This document shows, piece after piece, positions 49,236 to 60,111 of a DNA stretch of 64,000 bases (position 1 is its first letter; each line of letters opens with the position of its first letter). Where the stretch lies: the NCBI GenBank assembly GCA_016190985.1, contig JACPPI010000001.1, positions 248,001 to 312,000 of the forward strand, in the 5' to 3' direction. The stretch is from Opitutia bacterium (GTDB lineage Bacteria > Verrucomicrobiota > Verrucomicrobiia > Opitutales > Opitutaceae). The notes beneath the pieces are model-generated. The model saw nothing but the letters and a program-made list of their open reading frames with translations, ran no database searches and was not told the DNA's origin. The translations under genes and the position numbers were made by a program.

Positions 49236-50693
49236 ATGAGCGGTCCCGGACTCAACCAGAGCTTCCACCAGAGGCAGACGCAGCAGCTCGTGCTGGCGCC
49301 CCAGATGCGGCAGTCGCTGAAGATCCTGCAGGTCGCCGCGCTCGACCTGCGCGCGGCCGTCCAGGAGGAGCTCCAGGCCAACCCCACGCTCGAGGAACTG
49401 CCGATGGACGATGTCAGCCTCGAAAAGGAGGCCCGCAGCGGCGACGCCGGCGACGCGCCCGACAACGACCAACGGGAGGAAATGAATTTCTCCAAGGACT
49501 TCCAAGTCCTCGAAAAGATCGGCCAGGACTGGCGAGATCACCTGTCGGACGTCGGCGGGGTCCGCCAGGCTTCCAACGAAGAGGATGAGCGCCGGCAGCA
49601 TTTCTACGATTCGCTCACCACGGAGACTTCCCTGCAGGAACATCTCATGGGCCAGGCCGAGCAGTCCGACTGCACCCCGGCGATGCTCACGGCCCTGCGA
49701 TTCCTCATCGGCAGCCTTGACGACCGCGGCTATCTCACGGCCACCCTGCCCGACCTGGCCCTGCTCGCCAACCTGCCCCTCGCGACGATGCAGGCGGCGG
49801 CGAAACTGCTCCAGACCTTCGAGCCCGCCGGCATCGGCGCGGCCGATCTGGCCGATTGCCTGCTCATCCAGCTGGCCCAGAAGGGCCGCGAGAAATCCGT
49901 CGCCGCGCGCATCATCCGCGGCCATTTCGATCTGCTGGTCCGCCGCCGCATCCCCGATCTGGCCCGCAAGACCGGCCTCGCCCCCGAGGCCATCCAGGAG
50001 GCCATCGGGGAGATCGGCACCCTCGATCCCGCGCCCGGCCGGCGCTTCGCCGACGACGCCAACCGCGTGGTCGTGCCCGATGTCACGGTCGAGGACGACA
50101 ACGGCGAGTGGAAGATAATCCTCAACCACGACTACATTCCCCGCCTCCGCCTCAGCAACACCTACAAGGATCTCATCGCCAAGGGCAAGTTGAGCAAGCC
50201 GGAGAGCGACTACCTCCGTGAAAAGCTGCGGTCGGGCAAGTTCATCATCAACGCCATCGAGCAGCGCCAGCGCACCATCGAGCGCATCACCCGCGAAATC
50301 CTCCGGCACCAGGGCGAGTTTTTCGCCGAAGGCGTCGCCAAACTAAAGCCGCTCAAGATGACCCAGATTGCCGACATCATCGGCGTGCACGAGACGACGG
50401 TCAGCCGCGCCCTGGCCAACAAATACATCAAGACCCCGCACGGCGTCTTCGCGCTGAAGTATTTCTTCACCTCGGGCTACCAGTCCGACGCCGGGGCCGC
50501 CGTGGCCAACACCAGCGTGAAGGAGATGATCGCCGACATCTTCGCCGGCGAGGACCCCGGCCAGCCGCTCAGCGACCAGGACATCGCCGGCCTGCTCGAA
50601 GCCAAGGGCCTCAAGATCGCCCGCCGCACCGTGGCGAAATACCGCGAGGAACTCGGCCTGCTGCCGAGCAACCTGCGGCGGCGGTATGACTGA
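49236..50693 (+). CDS. rpoN: RNA polymerase sigma-54 factor
   Basis: A 485-residue RpoN. Region I is Gln/Leu-rich (LVLAPQMRQSLKILQVAALD), then an acidic region II, core-binding region, HTH (MTQIADIIGVHETTVSRALA) and the RpoN box ARRTVAKYREELGLLPS near the end. It directs RNA polymerase to -24/-12 promoters with AAA activators. Co-transcribed with the kinase upstream. Confidence 0.96.
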   Translation: MSGPGLNQSFHQRQTQQLVLAPQMRQSLKILQVAALDLRAAVQEELQANPTLEELPMDDVSLEKEARSGDAGDAPDNDQREEMNFSKDFQVLEKIGQDWRDHLSDVGGVRQASNEEDERRQHFYDSLTTETSLQEHLMGQAEQSDCTPAMLTALRFLIGSLDDRGYLTATLPDLALLANLPLATMQAAAKLLQTFEPAGIGAADLADCLLIQLAQKGREKSVAARIIRGHFDLLVRRRIPDLARKTGLAPEAIQEAIGEIGTLDPAPGRRFADDANRVVVPDVTVEDDNGEWKIILNHDYIPRLRLSNTYKDLIAKGKLSKPESDYLREKLRSGKFIINAIEQRQRTIERITREILRHQGEFFAEGVAKLKPLKMTQIADIIGVHETTVSRALANKYIKTPHGVFALKYFFTSGYQSDAGAAVANTSVKEMIADIFAGEDPGQPLSDQDIAGLLEAKGLKIARRTVAKYREELGLLPSNLRRRYD

Positions 50694-50863
50694 CCGTTGC
50701 GGTCAGGCCTGCGCCGCCTTGGCGAAGCAGGCCAACCTGCGGCGGCGCTACGACTGCGGAGACTGCTGTTGATTGGGGTGGAACCCGGCCTCCGGACGGG
50801 TTTCAGGACGCGCGGGTGGAAAACGCGCCCGGCGGCCGCGTGCCGCCTTCACCTGCCGCCAAC
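50694..50863. other. Gap with a partial copy of the rpoN 3' end and a repeat
   Basis: At 50731-50752 the sequence aacctgcggcggcgctacga repeats the final codons of rpoN (NLRRRYD). From 50777 a ggggtggaacccggcctccg block resembles family C repeats. No gene is seen. Confidence 0.55.
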
Positions 50864-51298
50864 TCACGCCGGCCGCGCCGCGACCGTCTGGTCGTGCAGT
50901 TTGGCCGCTTCCTGCACGGTCTTCACCAGCTCCGGCAGCGACACCGGCTTGAGCAGGTAGCGGTAGAGCGCCGCCTCGTTCACGCTGCGCAGCAGCATCT
51001 CCGGCTTCATGTAGCCGGTCACGAGCACGCGCTGCATGTCGGGATACTCCTCGCGCGCGTCCACCAGAAAGCTCAGGCCGTTGCCGCCCGGCATCAGGTG
51101 GTCGCACACGACGACCTTGAAGGACCGCTTGTGGAGGATGAACCCCGCCTCGCGGGTGCTGGTGGCCAGCACGCAGTCGAAATGCGGCGCCAGCGCCTCG
51201 GCAAACAGCTCGATCAGCGGCTTTTCGTCGTCGATCAGCAGCACCGTCCCCAGCTTGGGCCTCGCGGTGGTCGGTTCTGTGGCAGGTGCGGTCGACAC
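50864..51298 (-). CDS. Single-domain response regulator (receiver)
   Basis: A 144-residue CheY-like receiver: acidic pair in TVLLIDDEKPL, phospho-acceptor Asp in VVVCDHLMPGGN, Thr in RVLVTGYM, Lys in YLLKPVSLPEL. There is no output domain. The start is a GTG at 51298; an ATG far upstream would add a basic, repeat-like extension. Convergent with rpoN and divergent from the ankyrin gene. Partner kinase unknown. Confidence 0.85.
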   Translation of the reverse strand: MSTAPATEPTTARPKLGTVLLIDDEKPLIELFAEALAPHFDCVLATSTREAGFILHKRSFKVVVCDHLMPGGNGLSFLVDAREEYPDMQRVLVTGYMKPEMLLRSVNEAALYRYLLKPVSLPELVKTVQEAAKLHDQTVAARPA

Positions 51299-51417
51299 AA
51301 CCCGCAGGGTGCGCGGCGCGCCCCGGTTGGCAAACCCAAACCGTGCGCGCGGCCGGCCCGGACCCGGTTTTGGTTTGCCTGCCCCGGGCACTGGGTGTTC
51401 TTTCGCCCGACACTGGC

Positions 51418-53797
<2,380 letters not shown>

Positions 53798-53878
53798 TCT
53801 TGCCAATGGCGCGGAGATGGCCGTGCATGAAATCAATCGAGACAAGGCCTGACACCGAGTTTCGCCCGCACACACACT

Positions 53879-53910
53879 GGGAAGGCCGGGCTGCAAAGCC
53901 CGGCCTTCCC
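53879..53910 (+). terminator. Hairpin terminator after eno
   Basis: A perfect 14-bp stem (gggaaggccgggct/agcccggccttccc) with GCAA loop, 80 bases after the eno stop. There is little T-tract, so termination strength is uncertain. Confidence 0.7.
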
Positions 53911-53982
53911 CATTTCCGGGCCCGGACCGCCTGCCTACAGCTCGGGCTTGCCCGCCAACCTCGGCCCGGTCAGTCTGCCGCC

Positions 53983-54435
53983 GTGACCAAATACCCCGCG
54001 CTCCTCGCCGCCCTCTGCATCGCTGCCTGCGCTTCCGCCGCCGAGCCTGCCGCGCCGGCTGCACCTCCTTCCGGGCCGGTGGTCGAGCTTCCCACCGTCA
54101 AGGTCCAGGAGAGACGCATCAAGGCCATCGACGCCGAACTCAAGAGAATCGACAAGCAGATCGCCGTTGAGAAAAAGAAGATGAAGGCGACCGACCTCGA
54201 CAAGTCGCTCAACGGCGACAAGCTGGCCAAGTCCGCCGCCATCCTCGGCGGCAACTCCGCCGCGCACATGGAGGCCGTCGCGGCCACCCGCGTGGCCCTG
54301 CTCGAGAACGAACGCGCCATGCTCGAGCGGCTCAAGTTTCCCCGGACGGCGGAGGATCAGGCGCTGATCGAGAAGGAACTGGTCAATCTCCGCACCACCC
54401 GCCGGCATCTCGACGACGCCGCGAAGCAGCGGTAG
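53983..54435 (+). CDS. Exported coiled-coil hypothetical protein
   Basis: A 150-residue protein from a GTG at 53983 with a signal peptide (YPALLAALCIAACASAAEP, possibly a lipobox at IAAC). A long charged helix follows (RIKAIDAELKRIDKQIAVEK, KKMKATDLDKSL) and a final ALIEKELVNLRTTRRHLDDA, all coiled-coil-like. Likely an envelope structural protein; no family recognised. Confidence 0.68.
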   Translation: MTKYPALLAALCIAACASAAEPAAPAAPPSGPVVELPTVKVQERRIKAIDAELKRIDKQIAVEKKKMKATDLDKSLNGDKLAKSAAILGGNSAAHMEAVAATRVALLENERAMLERLKFPRTAEDQALIEKELVNLRTTRRHLDDAAKQR

Positions 54436-54450
54436 CGGTGACCGCCTTGG

Positions 54451-54540
54451 GGTGGAGCGCGTTGCCTGTCGGGCCGTAGCCTTGCGCGAAGGACGAACCC
54501 CAACGCGCTTCTCAGCGGCTTGAGGCCAGGCCGCTCCACC
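54451..54540. repeat. Family C palindromic repeat
   Basis: ggtggagcgcgttgcctgtc ... aggccaggccgctccacc, between the coiled-coil gene and the stop of the rlmI-like gene. Confidence 0.75.
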
Positions 54541-55718
54541 TACTCCACCCGCAGGATATACCCCCGCAGGTATTCGCTCTCCGGCATCGTCACCAGCACC
54601 GGATGATCCGGCGGCTGGTGGCAGAATTCCAACACGTGCACGCGCTTCCTCGCATCCGCCGCGGCCTCGGCGAGCACCTCCCGCAGATGCGCGTCCTGCA
54701 TGTGGTGCGAGCAGGTGTAGGTCGCCAGCACGCCGCCGGGCGTGAGCGACTTCATGGCCCGCAGATTCAATTCCTTGTAGCCGCGCAGCGCGCCCTCCAG
54801 CGCCGACTTCGACTTCGCAAACGGGGGCGGATCGAGGATGATCAGGTCCCACGCCGGCGCGGTCTCGCGCTGCGCCGTGAACCAGTCGAATACGTTGGCG
54901 CCGGTGAACTCCGCCTTCAGCCCGTTGCGCTCGGCGTTCTTCTTCGCCTGCCCCACCGCGTCAAAGGCGCTGTCGAGCCCGAGCACGCTCGCCGCCCCGG
55001 CCTTCGCGCAGTGCAGCGCGAACGAGCCCTGGTTGCAGAACGCGTCGAGCACGCGCTTGCCGGGGGCGTATCTCGCCACGGCGCCATGCTGCAACCGCTG
55101 GTCGAGGTAGAAACCGGTCTTCTGCCCGCCCTGCAGGTCGAGCCAGTAGTCGATGCCGTCGATCATCATCCAGCGCGGCTCCCACGCCGCGCCCGAGCGC
55201 GTGCGCACCTCGACGGGCAGGCCTTCGAGTTTCCGGATGTTCGCGTCGTTGCGGAAGATGATTTCCGCCGCGCCGGTCAGCTCTGCCAGCAGGTCGCTGA
55301 TGACTGCGCTGCGCTTTCCCATCGCGAGTGTCTGGAGCTGCACGACGAGCGTGTCGCCAAACTGGTCCGCCACCACGCCCGGCAGATCGTCGGATTCGGA
55401 CCAAACGAGCCGCTGAAAGCGGCTCGTTTGCCCTGAGCCTGTCGAAGGGCTCCTCCGCGCGAGGGCGCGGGTCAGCGTATCGCGGAGATACTTCTCATCG
55501 AGTCCTACTCTTTCCCGGCTCAGCCGCCGCCAGACGATCTGTGATTTGCTGTTGTAGATGCCCGCGCCGAGGAACCGCCCGGTGCGGTCGCGGCACTCCA
55601 CGGCCTCGCCGTCATGCTCGGCCGGCAGCAGCGCCTCGCATTCGTTGGCAAACACCCAGGGGTGGCCGCCGAGCACGCGGGACGTGGCGTTGGGCTTGAG
55701 CTTCAGGGAGACAGACAC
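54540..55718 (-). CDS. RlmI-like 23S rRNA cytosine methyltransferase with repeat insert
   Basis: A 392-residue protein with PUA domain (LKPNATSRVLGGHPWVFANE), a mid domain (SESDDLPGVVADQFGDTLVV) and a SAM Rossmann domain (VLDAFCNQGSFALHCAKAGA; DLIILDPPPFAKSKSALEGA) with catalytic Cys in TYTCSHHM. The RlmI/RlmK-like family methylates cytosine C5 in 23S rRNA. An insert of about 13 residues (RSPSTGSGQTSRF) at 55401-55462 comes from an in-frame palindrome and a ccctgagcctgtcgaaggg repeat. Start at the GTG at 55718. Confidence 0.88.
   Translation of the reverse strand: MSVSLKLKPNATSRVLGGHPWVFANECEALLPAEHDGEAVECRDRTGRFLGAGIYNSKSQIVWRRLSRERVGLDEKYLRDTLTRALARRSPSTGSGQTSRFQRLVWSESDDLPGVVADQFGDTLVVQLQTLAMGKRSAVISDLLAELTGAAEIIFRNDANIRKLEGLPVEVRTRSGAAWEPRWMMIDGIDYWLDLQGGQKTGFYLDQRLQHGAVARYAPGKRVLDAFCNQGSFALHCAKAGAASVLGLDSAFDAVGQAKKNAERNGLKAEFTGANVFDWFTAQRETAPAWDLIILDPPPFAKSKSALEGALRGYKELNLRAMKSLTPGGVLATYTCSHHMQDAHLREVLAEAAADARKRVHVLEFCHQPPDHPVLVTMPESEYLRGYILRVE
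55401..55462. repeat. Palindrome plus CCCTGAGCCTGTCGAAGGG-type repeat inside rlmI-like gene
   Basis: acgagccgctgaaagcggct cgt is a hairpin, followed by ccctgagcctgtcgaaggg, itself palindromic. Both are in frame and translated. Confidence 0.8.
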
Positions 55719-55801
55719 GCCGGCATCATTCGCCGAACCGCACCACAGAGAAGAACAAAATCGCCACCTTGCGCCGCGTCGGCTCCACGGCCTGCGGGCG
55801 C

Positions 55802-55930
55802 TTACTCGAAAATATCCCGCGTTTGCTGCTCTTCGCTCATCGCGCCCGGATTGCTTTCGAGCAGCCAGAGCGCCACAAGCAACATGCCCAGCATCCCGAC
55901 GCTCAAGAGGACGGTGATGATATGGCTCAT
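55802..55930 (-). CDS. 42-residue single-pass membrane protein
   Basis: A short ORF from the ATG at 55930: MSHIITVLLSVGMLGMLLVA, then LWLLESNP and an acidic tail. One membrane helix with a cytoplasmic C-terminus rich in Glu/Gln. Small size makes chance possible, but the helix, charge pattern and isolated position look genuine. Function unknown. Confidence 0.5.
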   Translation of the reverse strand: MSHIITVLLSVGMLGMLLVALWLLESNPGAMSEEQQTRDIFE

Positions 55931-56110
55931 GCTGTCCTATCGGCAGTTTTCCGCAGGACTTTAACCCAGAATCGGCCAACTCACCGGAGTTTGCGCCCTT
56001 GTCGCAGGCTCGGGCGTCCAATCGTTTCACCCTCTCGCTCTTACCCCAGCGCTGTCCGGCCCAAAATAGGCTTCCCCTTTGCGCCGATGCGCCTTTGCGT
56101 GAGCCCTTTC

Positions 56111-57748
56111 ATGCCCACGCCCGCCCAGGAAATCGCCCGCCGTCGCACCTTCGCGATCATCTCGCATCCCGATGCGGGCAAGACGACCCTGACCGAGAAG
56201 TTCCTGCTCTACGGCAACGCCATCCACCTCGCCGGCGCTGTCAAGGACCGCAAGAACCAGCGCGCCACCGCCTCCGACTGGATGGAGCTCGAGAAACAGC
56301 GCGGCATCTCCATCTCGTCCACCGTCCTCCAGTTCGATTACGCCGGCTGCGCCGTCAACCTCCTCGACACGCCCGGCCACAAGGATTTCTCCGAGGACAC
56401 CTACCGCGTGCTCACCGCCGTGGACGCCGCGCTCATGGTCATCGACGCCGCCAAGGGCGTCGAGACGCAGACGCGCAAGCTCTTCGAGGTCTGCCGCCGC
56501 CGCGGCGTGCCGATCTTCACGTTCATGAACAAGTGCGACCGGCCCACCCGCAGCCCGATCGACCTGCTCGACGAACTTGAGAACGTCCTCGGCCTGCAGT
56601 CGTCGCCCGTCATCTGGCCGCTCGGCAACGGCCCGTCCTTCAAGGGCGTGTTCGACCGCCGCACCAAGGAGGTCCACCTCTTCGAGCGCGTCCCGGGCGG
56701 CAAGTTCCAGGCGCCGGTCCACGTCACCTCCCTTGACGACCCCGCCGTCCGCGGCAAGCTCGACGACTACACCTACAACGAGGTCAAGGACCAGCTCGCC
56801 ATGCTCGACGGCGCCGGCCACCCCTTCGACCTCAAGGCCGTGCAGGCCGGCCAGCAGACCCCCGTCTATTTCGGCTCGGCCGTGAATAATTTCGGCATCC
56901 AGCTGCTGCTCGACGGCTTCCTCAAGGACTCCGTGCCCCCCGCCCCGCGCAAATCCGTCACCATCACCGTGCCGGGTTTTCCCCAACCAACCACCGCCCG
57001 CGAGGTGCCGGTCGACGACCCGAAGTTCTCCGGCTTCATCTTCAAGATCCAGGCCAACATGGACGCGAAGCACCGCGACCGCATCGCGTTCTGCCGCGTC
57101 TGCTCCGGCAAGTTCGACCGCGACATGGTCGTCATGCACCAGCGCACCGGCAAATCCGTCCGCCTGTCCTCGTCGCACAAGCTCTTCGGCCGCGAGCGCG
57201 AGACGGTGGACGAGGCCTGGCCGGGCGACGTCATCGGCCTCGTCGGCCACAGCGAGTTTGGCATCGGCGACACGCTCACGCAGGACCGCAGCATCTGCTA
57301 CGACGAGATCCCGCGCTTCCCGTCCGAGGTCTTCACCTACATCGCCAACCCCAACACAGGCGACTCCAAGAAATACCGCGCCGGCCTCGAGCAGCTCCTG
57401 CAGGAAGGCGTCGTCCAGTCCTTCACCGCCAAGAGCGCGCCCTCCGGCGCCACCCTCCTCGCCGCCGTCGGCCCGTTGCAGTTCGAGGTCGTGCAATGGC
57501 GCCTCCGGAGCGAATACGGTGCCGAGTCCCGCCTCACGCCAGCGCCGTGGACGATGCTCCGCTGGGTCGAGCCGCACCCGTCGCTCAAGGATCCCTCGCG
57601 CCTCATCGTCGCCACCGGGGTCAGCTTCGGCGCCGACAAGTTCGAGAACCCCGTCGTGCTCTTCCCCAACGAGTGGACCATGCGCTACTTTCAGGAGAAG
57701 AACCCCGAGCTGAAGCTCCACGCCCTGCCACTGGAGCAGGCCCGGTAG
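56111..57748 (+). CDS. prfC: Peptide chain release factor 3
   Basis: A 545-residue translational GTPase: G1 ISHPDAGKTTLTEKF, switch I region ISISSTVLQF, G3 NLLDTPGHKDFSEDT, G4 FMNKCDRPTR, followed by the RF3 domains II and III (SGFIFKIQANMDAKHRDRIA). RF3 recycles RF1/RF2 from the ribosome after termination. Full length; the ATG at 56111 gives the standard MPTPAQEIARRRTFAIISHP start. Confidence 0.97.
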   Translation: MPTPAQEIARRRTFAIISHPDAGKTTLTEKFLLYGNAIHLAGAVKDRKNQRATASDWMELEKQRGISISSTVLQFDYAGCAVNLLDTPGHKDFSEDTYRVLTAVDAALMVIDAAKGVETQTRKLFEVCRRRGVPIFTFMNKCDRPTRSPIDLLDELENVLGLQSSPVIWPLGNGPSFKGVFDRRTKEVHLFERVPGGKFQAPVHVTSLDDPAVRGKLDDYTYNEVKDQLAMLDGAGHPFDLKAVQAGQQTPVYFGSAVNNFGIQLLLDGFLKDSVPPAPRKSVTITVPGFPQPTTAREVPVDDPKFSGFIFKIQANMDAKHRDRIAFCRVCSGKFDRDMVVMHQRTGKSVRLSSSHKLFGRERETVDEAWPGDVIGLVGHSEFGIGDTLTQDRSICYDEIPRFPSEVFTYIANPNTGDSKKYRAGLEQLLQEGVVQSFTAKSAPSGATLLAAVGPLQFEVVQWRLRSEYGAESRLTPAPWTMLRWVEPHPSLKDPSRLIVATGVSFGADKFENPVVLFPNEWTMRYFQEKNPELKLHALPLEQAR

Positions 57749-57776
57749 GGCGAGTCCTCAGGACGAGCCGTTTGCC
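57745..57776 (+). repeat. Family D half repeat after prfC
   Basis: tagggcgagtcctcaggacg agccg matches the left arm at 24311-24335. Confidence 0.6.
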
Positions 57777-57829
57777 TGCCGCCTGCTCGCCAGTTGACCT
57801 TCCGCGCTCTTCGGTTTCACTCCCCGTGC

Positions 57830-58024
57830 ATGAGCCTGCTTGAGCTGAAACAGAAAGTTGCCCGCCTTTCGCAGCGTGGGCGCCGGGACCTTCAGCTCGA
57901 CCTGATCAAGCCCCGGCACAGCACGCCCGCTTGGAGGCGGGCCACAGCCAAGACCATCCGGGAAATGCAGGCGGGCAAGTTCACGACGATAGAGCAATCG
58001 GAAGCCCGGATCGCCCGTGGCTGA
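57830..58024 (+). CDS. Small antitoxin-like protein, 64 residues
   Basis: MSLLELKQKVARLSQRGRRD, then HSTPAWRRATAKTIREMQAG: a helical, basic protein of a type I have seen as a short conserved hypothetical family in Verrucomicrobia, sometimes beside PIN or ParE-like toxins. No toxin gene is adjacent here, so it may be an orphan. Confidence 0.55.
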   Translation: MSLLELKQKVARLSQRGRRDLQLDLIKPRHSTPAWRRATAKTIREMQAGKFTTIEQSEARIARG

Positions 58025-58052
58025 CATCGAGGGCCCCGACTCCGGCTAACCG

Positions 58053-58523
58053 ATGCCTGCCGCAACCAAAGAGCACGCCGGAGTCATCGCGTTTCCGCCG
58101 CTGATCTTGGCCGCCCATGTCGTGGCCGGCGGCGTGGCATACTGGCTGTGTCCCATCCCGCTGCTGCCTTCTCCATTTGCGCGAACCATCGGCGTGATCC
58201 TCGTGGTGGTAGCCGGGGCGCAGGCGTTCTGGGCCGCGAGAATCATGAAGCGCGCCGGCACCAACGTGAGGCCGAGTCTGCCGACCACCGCGATAGTCGC
58301 GGCCGGGCCCTACCGCTACACGCGCAACCCGATGTATCTGTCGCTCTGCCTGCTCTATCTCGGCCTGAGCCTGCTGATCAATGGCGTGCTGCCCGTGCTT
58401 TTTCTGGTGCCCCTCGCCCTTACGCTGCACTTTGGCGTCATCAGGCGCGAGGAGCGCTACCTTGCCGCCAAGTTCGGTGAAACCTACCTCGCGTATCAGC
58501 GCCGGGTCCGGCGCTGGCTGTGA
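58053..58523 (+). CDS. Isoprenylcysteine carboxyl methyltransferase-like membrane protein
   Basis: A 156-residue protein with four to five membrane segments and the ICMT/PEMT signature AAGPYRYTRNPMYLSLCLLY, then RREERYLAAKFGETYLAYQR near the end. These bind SAM through the C-terminal segment. Bacterial members methylate lipids or small molecules; the substrate is unknown here. Confidence 0.85.
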   Translation: MPAATKEHAGVIAFPPLILAAHVVAGGVAYWLCPIPLLPSPFARTIGVILVVVAGAQAFWAARIMKRAGTNVRPSLPTTAIVAAGPYRYTRNPMYLSLCLLYLGLSLLINGVLPVLFLVPLALTLHFGVIRREERYLAAKFGETYLAYQRRVRRWL

Positions 58524-58530
58524 TTTCTCC

Positions 58531-59289
58531 ATGAAATTCCGCCTGCTGGTCGCCCTCCTCGGATTCACCTGCGCCGCCATCCTGCCCGCGGTGGAGCCGA
58601 CATCTGCGACCACCAAGCAGCCCGTTCTCGTCACCGTCCACGGCGCCTGGGCCGGTGGCTGGCATTTCAAAAAGGTCGCCCCGCTGCTGGAGGCCAAAGG
58701 CTGGAAGGTCTACCGTCCGTCGCTGTCGGGCCTTGGCGAGCACTTCAACACCGCCCGGGCCGACATCGGCCTCCCCACGCACATCGACGACATCGTGAAC
58801 TTCATCCTCTTCGAGGACCTGCACGACGTCATCCTCCTTGGCCACAGCTACGGCGGCATGGTCATCACCGGGGTGGCCGACCGCATTCCCGAGCGCATCG
58901 CGCGGCTCGTCTATCTCGACGCCTTCGTGCCGGAGAACGGCGAGAGCGTCATGGCCATGCACAAGACCGCCGCGCTCCAGGTGGAAAAGGATGGTTTCAT
59001 CATCCCCACTTGGGTGAAGCCGGGCAAACCCTTCCCCATCGACGTTCCCCACCCGAGGAAAACTTTCTCCGATCCCATCACTCTGAATAACCAGACCGTC
59101 GCCGCGAGGATCCCCGCGACCTACATCCTCACCGTCGAGAAAGGCGGCAAGCCCGAGGATGACGCCTTCTTTCCCGCTGCCGAGCGCGCCCGGGCGCGCG
59201 GCTGGCCGGTGCTCATCATGGAAGGCGACCACAATCCCCACTGGCGCCAGCCGGTGGCGTTGGCCGAGTTGCTCGGCGGCATCCGGTAA
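58531..59289 (+). CDS. Exported alpha/beta hydrolase (esterase-like)
   Basis: A 252-residue protein: signal peptide MKFRLLVALLGFTCAAILPA, oxyanion loop VTVHGAWAGGWHF, nucleophile GHSYGGMVITG, YLDAFVPENG, and catalytic His in MEGDHNPHW. The HGAWxGxW pattern matches the hydroxynitrile lyase/methyl-esterase-like branch. Follows the ICMT-like gene by seven bases, so the two likely share a transcript. Confidence 0.88.
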   Translation: MKFRLLVALLGFTCAAILPAVEPTSATTKQPVLVTVHGAWAGGWHFKKVAPLLEAKGWKVYRPSLSGLGEHFNTARADIGLPTHIDDIVNFILFEDLHDVILLGHSYGGMVITGVADRIPERIARLVYLDAFVPENGESVMAMHKTAALQVEKDGFIIPTWVKPGKPFPIDVPHPRKTFSDPITLNNQTVAARIPATYILTVEKGGKPEDDAFFPAAERARARGWPVLIMEGDHNPHWRQPVALAELLGGIR

Positions 59290-59414
59290 GACCTTGCCGG
59301 AGCCAGGCCGGTCTGCGCTGATCGGGATGTGCGCACCCGGCCCGCCCTGGCTGATTCCGCCCGCGCCCCCGGCCAGCGCGCCGATCCGCCATCATTCCCA
59401 CTGCGGCAGATGCC

Positions 59415-59498
59415 ATGCAACTCCTGCGCATCCTCGTTGCCACCTGCTTCGGCGCTTCCGCGCTGACGGCGAGCGAGCGCGGCGAGGTGGCAGTGAAT
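59415..59498 (+). pseudogene. Signal-peptide fragment of a gene cut by an IS200-like element
   Basis: MQLLRILVATCFGASALTAS, then ERGEVAVNS, is a convincing signal peptide start that runs directly into the IS end near 59498. No continuation is recognisable beyond the element. Confidence 0.55.
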
Positions 59499-60085
59499 TC
59501 TCCCCCTACTAAAGCAGGGGGCTTCGGCGGCCACTCAAGTGGCGGTTGCGGCTAAAGCCGCTTCGGCCCCTGGGCTGAAGCCCGCTGAAGTCACTTCACC
59601 TCCTCTGCCACGCGAAAGTCGCCGTCGCCCCGCTCCTGATCCTGCCCGGCGATATACGCCAGGATTACTTCGTCCGTCACGTTCCCACTGCTCACCACAA
59701 AATACCCGCGCGCCCACAGGCGTGCCCCCCAGAACCGCCGGCGCAGCTCCGTATACTCTTGGAGCAGCGTATGCGAACTCTTCCCTTTCAGTCGCTGCAC
59801 CAGCTTGCTCGCCGCCAGCGACGGCGGATACCCCACCAGCAGATGCACGTGATCCTTGCTCACGTGCCCCTTCAGGATCGTCACTTCCTCCACCGCGCAG
59901 ATCTCCCGGATCAACTGCCTCGCCCGCAGTGCCGCCTCCCCCACCGGCACCGCCCGTCGATACTTCGTGATCCACACCACGTGCGCCTTCAGATCATACC
60001 GCGTATGCGACCCGCTCTTGTCGTTTTCCATCCCCATATCATACCATGCTGAAGCCGCCGACCAAAGTCGGGGGTTTCTCTCCCT
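59498..60085 (-). mobile_element. IS200/IS605-family insertion (tnpA only)
   Basis: One transposase gene flanked by subterminal hairpins. Right-hand end: aaacccccgactttggtcgg (reverse sense, about 60066-60085). Left-hand end: ctactaaagcagggggcttc and several further hairpins (59500-59590). No terminal inverted repeats and no tnpB, typical of the IS200 type. Exact ends are estimated. Confidence 0.75.
59591..60037 (-). CDS. tnpA: IS200/IS605-type transposase TnpA (HUH/Y1)
   Basis: A 148-residue Y1 HUH transposase: HVVWITKYRRAVPVG at the N-terminus, the HUH pair in HVSKDHVHLLVGYPP, and the catalytic Tyr within WARGYFVVSSGNVTDEVILA. It acts on single-stranded DNA by recognising end hairpins. Appears intact. 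Start at the ATG at 60037. Confidence 0.92.
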   Translation of the reverse strand: MGMENDKSGSHTRYDLKAHVVWITKYRRAVPVGEAALRARQLIREICAVEEVTILKGHVSKDHVHLLVGYPPSLAASKLVQRLKGKSSHTLLQEYTELRRRFWGARLWARGYFVVSSGNVTDEVILAYIAGQDQERGDGDFRVAEEVK

Positions 60086-60111
60086 CTCCCCGCTACAGAC
60101 AATGAATCTCG

